Of a stretch of 6,494 nt of DNA, positions 1-6,224 are shown one piece after another. The stretch covers positions 1-6,494 of the forward strand of contig JAFNZQ010000120.1 in the NCBI GenBank assembly GCA_017382775.1, given 5' to 3'. Numbering within the stretch: position 1 is the first letter of the stretch; each line of letters begins with the position of its first letter. The notes under the pieces were generated by a model. It did no database searches. It worked only from the letters and a program-made list of their open reading frames with translations, and was not told where the DNA came from. A program made the position numbers and the translations under genes. Source of the stretch: Spirochaetaceae bacterium. Lineage in GTDB: Bacteria; Spirochaetota; Spirochaetia; Treponematales; Treponemataceae.

Positions 1-732
1 CGCAACGCGCTTGGTGAGGGGCTTGATAAAATAAAAAAATCCCTTCCCGATGAAGTTACGGCCGGGCTGGATTCCGTTGCCATTCGTTTCCCCTCCAATA
101 AAGTTGCCGTAGATTTGATTGACCTTTGCGGATTTCCCCTGGCGGCTCCCAGCGCAAATGTTTCCGGACGACCGTCGCCCACTAGGGCAGATCACGTTTT
201 CGGTGATATGAATGGGAAAATTCCACTTATTCTGGACGGCGGCGAATGTTCCGTTGGGCTGGAATCCACTGTGGTGGATTGTCGTTTTCCCGAAGTTTTT
301 ATTTTACGTCCGGGAAAAATTTCTCGGGAGGAAATTGCCGCCATTGTTCCCTTGGGGGAAAAAATCTTTGGTGAAAATGAAGGTCCGCGGTCCCCGGGAA
401 TGAAATATCGCCATTATGCTCCCCAAGGTGAAGTGAGGTTGTTTTCCGAGGATGAAATTCGGGATTTATCTTACCGGTTTGGAGCAGGTTTTCAAGGGAA
501 AAAGGTTGGGATTTTGGCCTTGGACGAGGTTTTGTCCAATTTGGGCGACCTTGAAGGGGTGAAAAAAATTTCCTTGGGAAAAACCTACGAAGATGCGGCT
601 TCGAAAATTTTTGCCGGATTGCGCCTTTGTGACGAAGAAGGCATGGATGAAATCTTTGTTCAGAAATTCCACAAAGAGGGAATTGGGGAAGCCTTAATGA
701 ACAGACTGGAAAAGGCAGCGACGAAGCAATGA
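1..732 (+). CDS. sua5: Sua5-type threonylcarbamoyl-AMP synthase, 5'-truncated
   Basis: Makes threonylcarbamoyl-AMP from threonine, bicarbonate and ATP, the first step of t6A37 modification of ANN-decoding tRNAs, in the cytoplasm. The frame is open from base 1, so the start lies upstream; 243 codons are visible, and with a usual Sua5 length of about 320-350 residues roughly 80-100 N-terminal residues are missing. Visible motifs, numbered from base 1: the YrdC-domain core AAPSANVSGRPSPT (48-61), GLESTVVD (86-93) and ILRPGKIS (101-108). Then comes the linker signature SPGMKYRHYAP (131-141), which marks the long two-domain Sua5 form rather than single-domain TsaC, followed by a C-terminal Sua5 domain with its ALxxRLxKA-like end. 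A TTG at 115 could be mistaken for a start, but conserved YrdC sequence (AGLDSVAIRFPSN) precedes it in frame, so it is internal. The TGA overlaps the rsgA ATG. The family call is secure; only the N-terminus is unseen. Confidence 0.95.
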   Translation, partial: RNALGEGLDKIKKSLPDEVTAGLDSVAIRFPSNKVAVDLIDLCGFPLAAPSANVSGRPSPTRADHVFGDMNGKIPLILDGGECSVGLESTVVDCRFPEVFILRPGKISREEIAAIVPLGEKIFGENEGPRSPGMKYRHYAPQGEVRLFSEDEIRDLSYRFGAGFQGKKVGILALDEVLSNLGDLEGVKKISLGKTYEDAASKIFAGLRLCDEEGMDEIFVQKFHKEGIGEALMNRLEKAATKQ

Positions 733-1643
733 GGGGCGTGGTTATTTCCGGAACAAACAATACTTTCGCTGTGGAATGTGAAGACGGCCTTTTGCGAAAT
801 TGCGTAATCAAAGGTAAAAAACTGGATTTGGGGCAAAAATTTTACAACCCTCTCGCACCCGGTGACGAAGTTACCTTGGACGCAACCGAGGATTCTTCCG
901 GCCGTATTTTATCCCCGGTGGAGCGAAAAAATTTTCTTGTTCGAAAAAATACGAAAAGTCCTTATCCTCAAATTATTGCGGCCAATTTGGATTGCGTTGT
1001 TTGCGTCACTGCTGTGGATTTACCTCCCTTTCGCCCACGGTTTGCGGAACGGGTTTTAATCCAAAGTGAGTTTTTGCACATTCCCGTGGCAGTTTTTGTG
1101 AACAAAAGTGATTTGCCCATGTCCGATTCCTGCCGAGAGCGTATTGACACATGGCGGAAAAACGGAATTCCCCTTTTCGAAATTTCGGTTACAACGGGGA
1201 TGGGATTGGATGAAGTGGGAAAATTCCTTTCGGGGAAAACTGTTGCTTTAGTGGGACAATCGGGAGTGGGAAAATCCAGTTTGCTGAACTATTTTTGCGG
1301 AAATTCCCTTCAGCGAGTGGGTGATGTGTCGGAAAAAAAATTTCGCGGCACCCACACCACAACTTGCGGAAAATTATTCCATTGGGCGGAAGGTAATTTA
1401 ATTGACACACCGGGAGTGCGTTCCTTTTTGCTTTGGGGAATTGAGGCGGCGGATTTGCCCTATTATTACAACGAAATCGGCGAAAAGGCGCAAAATTGTC
1501 TTTTCGGCCATTCTTGCACCCATGTTTCCGAAAAGGGCTGTTCCGTCCTTGCCGCTTTGGAAAAGGGTGAAATCACGTCGGAACGCTACGAAAGTTTTTT
1601 ACGCATTCGTGAAGAGTTAATCACCGGGAGAATTACCGAATAA
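729..1643 (+). CDS. rsgA: Small ribosomal subunit biogenesis GTPase RsgA
   Basis: Circularly permuted GTPase that acts late in 30S subunit maturation, checking the decoding centre and releasing on GTP hydrolysis; cytoplasmic. Domains in order over 304 residues: an N-terminal OB fold (about 1-70, with the YNPLAPGDEV stretch at 39-48), then the permuted G domain with G4 NKSD (125-128) and G5-like SVTTGMG (153-159) before the P-loop GQSGVGKSS (176-184). The G2 threonines lie in GTHTTT (207-212) and G3 is DTPG (226-229). A C-terminal zinc site follows (C257, C263, H265, C271: C-x5-C-x-H-x5-C). The G4-G1-G3 order and the zinc site are diagnostic and the length is normal. The ATG overlaps the sua5 stop as ATGA. 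The only upstream purine run (AAAGG, 711-715) is about 13 bases away, so translation probably depends on coupling to sua5. Confidence 0.97.
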   Translation: MRGVVISGTNNTFAVECEDGLLRNCVIKGKKLDLGQKFYNPLAPGDEVTLDATEDSSGRILSPVERKNFLVRKNTKSPYPQIIAANLDCVVCVTAVDLPPFRPRFAERVLIQSEFLHIPVAVFVNKSDLPMSDSCRERIDTWRKNGIPLFEISVTTGMGLDEVGKFLSGKTVALVGQSGVGKSSLLNYFCGNSLQRVGDVSEKKFRGTHTTTCGKLFHWAEGNLIDTPGVRSFLLWGIEAADLPYYYNEIGEKAQNCLFGHSCTHVSEKGCSVLAALEKGEITSERYESFLRIREELITGRITE

Positions 1644-2590
1644 TGGGTGAATTTCGAAAAGAAAACCTTTACATAACTGCCTCTGACGGAAAAAAACTTT
1701 TCGCCACCTATTACAGCGCCGAAAATGAAAAAGCCTTGGTGGTTATAATGCACGGAATGAGGGAACATTCTTCCCGTTACGAAAGATTTGCATCCTTTTT
1801 GGCAGAAAACGGATTTTCCGCCCTGGCCTTTGATGCTCGGAGTGCGGGACGAACGGCGGAAACTCCCGAAGAATTGGGGTTTACGGGAGAAAAAAACGGA
1901 TTTGTCCTTTTGACGGAAGATGCCAAAACTGTGGCTGAATACGGAAAAACTGTTTTGAAAGCAAAAAATATTGTGATTTTCGGCCATTCCTTCGGCTCGT
2001 TTGTGACGCAAGGACTGATGGCAAAGGCTCCCACCTTGGCTGATGGATACATTTTGTGCGGAACACGGGGAAGGCACTTTTTTGAAGCACAATTTTTTCG
2101 GTTTTTCGTTGAGCTGCTAACCTTTTTTTTGGGAAAAAGGTATCGTCCCCGTTTTTTGGAAAAAATGGCTTTGGGATATTATAACAGGAAAATAAAGGAA
2201 AAACCATCGGGGACTGTCGGGAATTTTGCCTGGACCACGTCCGTTGAAGAAGCGGCTGCGGCCTTTTGCGTCGATCCCCTTTGCAACTATGTTCCCACAT
2301 TGACTTTTTATCGGGATTTGGCCCACAGCCTTTGTTTCATACATAAAAGGCAGTCAATGAGGAAAATTCCCAATAAAATTCCCGTGGCCATTTTTGCAGG
2401 TGGAGACGATCCGGTGGGGGAATACGGCCGTGGACCGAAATGGCTGGGAAAGGCCTATGTTGCTTTGGGGCTTTCCGACGTTTCCGTGAAAATATATGAA
2501 GGCAGCCGTCACGAAATTTTAAACGAATGGAACCGCCATGAGGTGAAAACCGATATTCTCGCCTGGCTGGAAAATCGGTTTAGGGAGTAA
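1643..2590 (+). CDS. Alpha/beta hydrolase, lysophospholipase / monoacylglycerol lipase-like
   Basis: Serine hydrolase of the Hydrolase_4 (serine aminopeptidase S33) type, a family that cleaves acyl esters such as lysophospholipids or monoacylglycerols. The true substrate cannot be read from sequence. The 315 residues show an oxyanion-region HGM (37-39), the nucleophile elbow GHSFGS (114-119, Ser116), a probable catalytic Asp in GGDDPVG (D256, or D255) and His290 in SRHE. A lid insert between about 140 and 230 is rich in Phe and basic residues and ends in a DPLCNYVPT...YRDL stretch (211-226), which I recall from uncharacterised clostridial and spirochaetal members. No signal peptide or membrane segment is seen, so it is likely cytoplasmic. 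The ATG overlaps the rsgA stop as TAATG; GGGAG (1626-1630) is 12 bases upstream, so the start is probably coupled. It closes the sua5-rsgA cluster, with no functional link to those two evident. The fold and triad are clear; the substrate is a guess. Confidence 0.85.
   Translation: MGEFRKENLYITASDGKKLFATYYSAENEKALVVIMHGMREHSSRYERFASFLAENGFSALAFDARSAGRTAETPEELGFTGEKNGFVLLTEDAKTVAEYGKTVLKAKNIVIFGHSFGSFVTQGLMAKAPTLADGYILCGTRGRHFFEAQFFRFFVELLTFFLGKRYRPRFLEKMALGYYNRKIKEKPSGTVGNFAWTTSVEEAAAAFCVDPLCNYVPTLTFYRDLAHSLCFIHKRQSMRKIPNKIPVAIFAGGDDPVGEYGRGPKWLGKAYVALGLSDVSVKIYEGSRHEILNEWNRHEVKTDILAWLENRFRE
2120..2141 (+). repeat. Inverted repeat with T8 run inside the hydrolase gene
   Basis: ACCTTTTT (2120-2127) is a perfect reverse complement of AAAAAGGT (2134-2141), separated by a 6-base TTTGGG loop. 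It lies in the lid-coding part of the hydrolase gene and includes a run of eight T (2123-2130). It may simply reflect Phe-Leu-Gly-Lys codons. It does not look like a terminator, because no T-run follows the right arm. Confidence 0.5.
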
Positions 2591-2597
2591 AATCCTA

Positions 2598-2626
2598 TTG
2601 ACAAAAAATCAAAAAAAATGTACAAT
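2598..2626 (+). promoter_or_regulatory. Sigma-70/A promoter of the MdoB-like gene
   Basis: A perfect -35 TTGACA (2598-2603), a 17-base spacer, and -10 TACAAT (2621-2626, five of six consensus bases). The spacer is almost all A: a run of six (starting in the -35 box, 2603-2608) and one of eight (2611-2618). The promoter begins 8 bases after the hydrolase stop, with no terminator between, so read-through from upstream remains possible. The -10 box ends 8 bases before the ATG at 2635, so transcription should start within about four bases of it, at A2631 or at A2635 itself. Confidence 0.85.
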
Positions 2627-2634
2627 ATACATCT

Positions 2635-4347
2635 ATGAAAAAGTATTATTTCCATGTCAATCTTCTGTTGACCTTGGCCAGTTTGACAATTTTAAATTTT
2701 ACCGGTGGAGTCGGTAATCGAATAGGTTATTTTTTCAACAGAACCGACGACTCTGTTTCATTTTTGATAAAAGTTGCTTCGTTTTATATTATGGGGAATA
2801 TTTTTGCCGTATTGCTCCGTAAGTTTTTTAAAATTGACCTAACGGAAAATCAAAAACCTTCTCGCGGCCTTTTGATTTTTGTGATCTTTACAATATCTTT
2901 CAGCATATTTATTACGGGCTTTTTCATTTACCTGAAACTTAATTACCCGCTGGAAGATACATTTAGGGTATTTTATACTGCAATGGATTTGTTGCAGGGT
3001 GCAAAAATCGACAAAGGTATCATAAAACTCATTTTTTTAATGTTGTTGCTGGTGGCTGCTGTCTGTTTTGCCCTGTTGCCCATTCTACTGGACATCAAAA
3101 AAAACAAAATTGTTTTGTCAATAAAGAATATTCGTATTAACCTTATTATGCTTTATCCCATAGTATGTACGCTTGTATTGGTCGGAATACCTTGCGGCTT
3201 GTATGAAGGTTTTTACATGGACAACATTGTGGAATTCTATAAAAACTACAAAGCCGGTCCCATTGATTCCCAACTTTATATTGAAGAATACAAGACTCCC
3301 AAACTTGAAAATATAGTATTTCCCGAAAAAAAGAAAAATTTACTTCTCATTTTCGCCGAAAGTATGGAAACCTCCTTTTTTGATAAAGAATCCGGCGGCC
3401 TTTTGGAAAAAAATCTGATACCCAATTTAATGGAATTGGCGGAGAAAAATATTAATTTTTCCCACAACGATAAAGTTGGCGGTTTCGAGGAAGCTCCGGG
3501 CGTTAAGTGGACGGTGGCTTCCATGCTTGCTCAATTTTCCGGATTGCCCTATAATTTAATGCATGGTTCGAGGAACCGAGAACGTACTTCTTTTGTTCCC
3601 AATGCGGTTACCTTAACGGATGTATTGCATGAAAATCAGTATAAATCCCTCTTCCTTATGGGAAGCGACAAGGCCTTTGGTGGACGAGATGCCTTGTTGG
3701 AAACCCACGGTTCTGTGGAAATTCATGATCATGTCTACTATCACGACAATAATTTTATTCCCCAAGGCTATCACGTTTTTTGGGGATTTGAAGATGAAAG
3801 ATTGTTTAGTTTTGCCAAACATGAATTGGAGACGCTATCCGCGGATGAACCGTTTTTCTTAGGCCTCCTTACAGTTGACACCCATTCTCCCGAGGGATAT
3901 AAGTGTGAAAAATGTCCCTCCACCGAAGAGAGAGCCCTTAAAAATACGATTTTGTGCAGCGACAAACAAATTACCGATTTTGTTGACTGGTGCAGTGAGC
4001 AAAGCTGGTATGAAGATACTGTGATTGCCATCATCGCAGACCATCTGTTTATGGGCAACATTATTCCCAATGAGTATAAATCTCAACGCCGTTGCATAAA
4101 TATATTTATAAATTCGGGCAAAGAAAATTTATATGGTAAAAACAGACGCTTTTCCGCCTTTGATATGTATCCCACGATACTTGCAGCCATGGGATGTACA
4201 ATCAAAGACAATAAACTGGGCTTCGGTGTAAATTTGTTTTCGGACGAAAAAACCCTTCTGGAACGTTATTCCATAGACTATCTAAACACTGAACTTCTCA
4301 CGTTTAACAAGCAGTACTTGGAGTTGGAAGGTGTTCTCGATGATTAG
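2635..4347 (+). CDS. MdoB/LtaS-superfamily membrane phosphoglycerol transferase
   Basis: Predicted to move phosphoglycerol from phosphatidylglycerol to an envelope acceptor (glucan, glycolipid or polymer) on the outer face of the inner membrane. Of 570 residues, about 1-200 carry five likely membrane helices (about 5-23, 42-62, 78-100, 129-153, 169-190), the LtaS topology. An outer sulfatase-fold domain follows from about 233. Probable catalytic and metal residues: E242 (IFAES), T293 nucleophile (VKWTVAS), R351 (FGGRD), H417 (DTHSPEG), D469-H470 (ADH). A nucleophilic Thr rather than Cys/Ser argues against a true sulfatase. The DTHSPEGY and IADHLFM stretches and the loss of the LtaS FWNR tryptophan (FGGR here) favour MdoB/OpgB over LtaS. 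Four Cys at 424, 427, 441 and 453 may form disulfides. The ATG is the only sensible start: a stop lies in frame at 2599 with no start codon between. No Shine-Dalgarno is present. It stands alone between two promoters, ends in tandem stops TAG-TAA, and uses ATA far more than its neighbours. The acceptor is unknown. Confidence 0.85.
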   Translation: MKKYYFHVNLLLTLASLTILNFTGGVGNRIGYFFNRTDDSVSFLIKVASFYIMGNIFAVLLRKFFKIDLTENQKPSRGLLIFVIFTISFSIFITGFFIYLKLNYPLEDTFRVFYTAMDLLQGAKIDKGIIKLIFLMLLLVAAVCFALLPILLDIKKNKIVLSIKNIRINLIMLYPIVCTLVLVGIPCGLYEGFYMDNIVEFYKNYKAGPIDSQLYIEEYKTPKLENIVFPEKKKNLLLIFAESMETSFFDKESGGLLEKNLIPNLMELAEKNINFSHNDKVGGFEEAPGVKWTVASMLAQFSGLPYNLMHGSRNRERTSFVPNAVTLTDVLHENQYKSLFLMGSDKAFGGRDALLETHGSVEIHDHVYYHDNNFIPQGYHVFWGFEDERLFSFAKHELETLSADEPFFLGLLTVDTHSPEGYKCEKCPSTEERALKNTILCSDKQITDFVDWCSEQSWYEDTVIAIIADHLFMGNIIPNEYKSQRRCINIFINSGKENLYGKNRRFSAFDMYPTILAAMGCTIKDNKLGFGVNLFSDEKTLLERYSIDYLNTELLTFNKQYLELEGVLDD

Positions 4348-4395
4348 TAACCTTTTTATTCCCCAAAATTCTCAGTTTGGTGTTGAAAATTTTTC
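4348..4395. other. Intergenic spacer upstream of the pgm promoter
   Basis: Short non-coding stretch. It begins with a second in-frame stop (TAA, 4348-4350) for the gene before it. It contains a weak 5-bp hairpin (CCAAA 4363-4367, TTTGG 4376-4380) and an A/T-rich inverted repeat GAAAA-T-TTTTC (4385-4395) that abuts the -35 box. The latter could act as an UP-element-like sequence. No convincing terminator is present. Confidence 0.5.
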
Positions 4396-4424
4396 TTGAC
4401 AAGGCCGCAAATTTATGGTATAAT
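4396..4424 (+). promoter_or_regulatory. Fully consensus extended -10 promoter of pgm-coaX
   Basis: TTGACA (4396-4401), a spacer of exactly 17 bases, and TATAAT (4419-4424), with the extended -10 element TG at 4416-4417 (TGG before TATAAT). All 12 hexamer positions match the sigma-70/A consensus. A second TATAAT follows at 4429-4434, but it has no -35 match 17 bases upstream (GCAAAT), so the first copy should dominate. Expected transcript start is about 4430-4433, giving a leader of about 20 bases. Confidence 0.95.
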
Positions 4425-4440
4425 ACATTATAATAAAAAT

Positions 4441-4448
4441 AGGAGAGG
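4441..4448 (+). promoter_or_regulatory. Strong ribosome binding site of pgm
   Basis: AGGAGAGG, with the AGGAG core (4441-4445) six bases before the ATG at 4452. It is the only textbook Shine-Dalgarno in the window and fixes the pgm start. Together with the consensus promoter it predicts high expression. Confidence 0.9.
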
Positions 4449-4451
4449 CCA

Positions 4452-6224
4452 ATGGACAAGAACGAAATTATCCAACGTGGGAAAGATTATATCGCTCAGG
4501 AAAAAGATGAACATTTTCGTCGAGAAGTGGAAGAGTTGATTGAAAAGGACGATATGGTCGAATTGGAAGATCGATTTTATCGCAACCTGGAATTTGGAAC
4601 CGGCGGTTTACGAGGCATCATCGCAGGCGGTACCAATCGAATGAACCCCTTTGTAATCAACAACGCCACCCAAGGATTGGCTGACTACGTAATTAAAGCA
4701 AAACCGGACAAGGCCGCGGAAGGCAAACTGAAAGCGGTGGTGGCCTTCGATTCCCGACATTTTTCCGACGTTTTCGCCGAAGCAACCGCATTGATTTTCG
4801 TTGCCAACGGATTTACAACCTATTTGTTTGACGGAATGCGTCCCACACCGGAATTATCCTATGCCATTCGCGAATTGGGATGCGACACCGGCGTTGTGGT
4901 TACAGCCAGTCACAATCCGCCACAGTACAACGGCTACAAGGCCTATTGGGATAACGGCGCCCAAGTTACACCGCCCCACGACGTGGGAATTATCGCCTGT
5001 GTAAATTCCGTAGCCAAGGTTAAAACCATAAGCAAGGATGAAGCCTTAAAATCGGGCAAACTGAAAATAATCGGTGACGAATTTGATCAAAAATTCCAAG
5101 AGATGATAAAATCCCAACTTTTCCGACCTCAGTTGATTAAGGAAAAGGCCTCCGAGGTAAAGGTTGTTTACACGCCTCTCCACGGAACCGGTGCCATGCA
5201 CGTGGAAAAGGTTTTGGGGGATTTGGGCCTTTCCGTAATTACCGTTCCCGAACAGCGTGAAGGCAACGGAGACTTTCCCACTGTGGATTTTCCCAATCCG
5301 GAAGTTCCCTCCGCATTGAAAATGGCAATTGATTTGGCCAAAAAGGAAAATGCCGACGTGGTTATGGCCACCGATCCCGATGCGGACCGTTTCGGCAGTG
5401 CCGTTCCCGACGGAAAGGGGGATTACGTCCTCATCACCGGAAATCAAATGGGCGTTCTCCTTACGGATTACATCCTTTTGTGTAGGGAAGAATTGGGTAA
5501 AATGCCCAAAAATCCCGCAGTTATCCGATCCATTGTTACATCCGCCATGGTGGACCGTCTCTGTGAAAAACGGGGCGTTTACCTTGCCGAGTGCTTGACA
5601 GGTTTCAAGTGGATTGCCTCTGTAACGGAAGATTTCCTTCGCACCGGGGATCATTCCTACGTTTTCGGCTACGAAGAAAGCTACGGCTATACCGTGGAAG
5701 CGGAAATTCGAGACAAAGACGGTGTTTCCGCCGCAGCCCTTTGTGCGGAAATGACTCTTTATTGGCGTTCCAAGGGAAAATCCCTGCTTGATCGCTTGAA
5801 CGAACTTTTCTGCGAATTCGGCTATTTTGAAGACGTTTCCATTTCCCAAAATTTCCCGGGAAATTCCGGAACAATCGAAATGGCAAACATTATGGAAAAA
5901 CTTCGAAGAGACGGACTTAAAACCTTGGCCGGCAAAAAGGTTGAAAAAATCCGTGACGTTCAGGAAAGCGTTGTCTTCTCTCCGGAAAACATGAATGAAA
6001 AAACCGAAATTTCCTTGCCCAAGAGCAATGTTTTGCAATTTTACTTGGAAGACGGAACCATCGTCAGCGCAAGGCCTTCGGGAACGGAACCGAAAATTAA
6101 GTTCTACATCAACTGTCCCGTTCAGGTTGAAAATGGGGATTTGGCCAAGGCCAAGGCCGCAGCAAAGGATTTTTGCGATAAGATTTCCAAGGAAATTTCA
6201 TCGGTTTTGAGTGCGTCCAAGTGA
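4452..6224 (+). CDS. Phosphoglucomutase/phosphomannomutase (alpha-D-phosphohexomutase, PGM2/PgcA type)
   Basis: Interconverts hexose-6-phosphate and hexose-1-phosphate through a phosphoserine, most likely glucose, possibly mannose or phosphopentoses as in some PGM2 members; cytoplasmic. The 590 residues fit the 570-600 residue PGM2/PgcA branch rather than the roughly 450-residue GlmM/ManB branch. All four active-site loops are intact: phosphoserine loop TASHNPPQYNGYK (151-163, Ser153), metal loop DPDADR (308-313, Asp308/310/312), sugar-binding loop GYEESYGY (406-413), and phosphate-binding loop RPSGTEPK (541-548). The N-terminal FGTGGLRG (48-55) is also typical. It has its own perfect promoter and strong ribosome binding site, and its TGA overlaps the coaX GTG. 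Glucose-1-phosphate feeds UDP-glucose and thus glycolipids, glucans and glycogen, which fits the preceding envelope transferase. Family and activity class are certain; the preferred sugar is not. Confidence 0.96.
   Translation: MDKNEIIQRGKDYIAQEKDEHFRREVEELIEKDDMVELEDRFYRNLEFGTGGLRGIIAGGTNRMNPFVINNATQGLADYVIKAKPDKAAEGKLKAVVAFDSRHFSDVFAEATALIFVANGFTTYLFDGMRPTPELSYAIRELGCDTGVVVTASHNPPQYNGYKAYWDNGAQVTPPHDVGIIACVNSVAKVKTISKDEALKSGKLKIIGDEFDQKFQEMIKSQLFRPQLIKEKASEVKVVYTPLHGTGAMHVEKVLGDLGLSVITVPEQREGNGDFPTVDFPNPEVPSALKMAIDLAKKENADVVMATDPDADRFGSAVPDGKGDYVLITGNQMGVLLTDYILLCREELGKMPKNPAVIRSIVTSAMVDRLCEKRGVYLAECLTGFKWIASVTEDFLRTGDHSYVFGYEESYGYTVEAEIRDKDGVSAAALCAEMTLYWRSKGKSLLDRLNELFCEFGYFEDVSISQNFPGNSGTIEMANIMEKLRRDGLKTLAGKKVEKIRDVQESVVFSPENMNEKTEISLPKSNVLQFYLEDGTIVSARPSGTEPKIKFYINCPVQVENGDLAKAKAAAKDFCDKISKEISSVLSASK

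Noticed and set aside
115..117. TTG as the start of the Sua5 gene
   Set aside because: The reading frame is open to base 1 and encodes conserved YrdC sequence (AGLDSVAIRFPSN) upstream, so this TTG is an internal Leu codon and the gene is cut by the window edge.
299..811. 170-codon - strand open frame across the sua5/rsgA junction
   Set aside because: It is antisense to two well-supported genes, rich in Pro, Arg and Phe, and matches no family I know.
1333..1340. A8 run in rsgA as a phase-variation tract
   Set aside because: It encodes conserved sequence just before the G2 region of a housekeeping GTPase, and such A-runs are frequent in this Lys/Phe-rich, AT-leaning sequence.
3334..4200. Annotation of the membrane protein as a true sulfatase
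   Set aside because: The nucleophile position is Thr (KWTVAS) and not the C/S-x-P-x-R formylglycine motif, and the five-helix N-terminus fits phosphoglycerol transferases.
4363..4394. Possible rho-independent terminator after the MdoB-like gene
   Set aside because: The stem is only 5 bp with A/T-rich pairs (CCAAA/TTTGG) and an 8-base loop, and the T-run starts about 10 bases after the stem instead of directly behind it.
4429..4434. Second TATAAT as an independent promoter
   Set aside because: The bases 17 upstream (GCAAAT) do not resemble TTGACA, there is no TG extension, and the predicted start would fall at or next to the ribosome binding site.
5046..6038. Long open frame (330 codons) on the - strand opposite the phosphoglucomutase gene
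   Set aside because: It lies fully antisense to a gene with every catalytic motif intact. Its translation is Phe/Gly/His/Asn-rich with no recognisable domain, as expected of a mirror of the sense codon bias. No promoter or ribosome binding site was noted.
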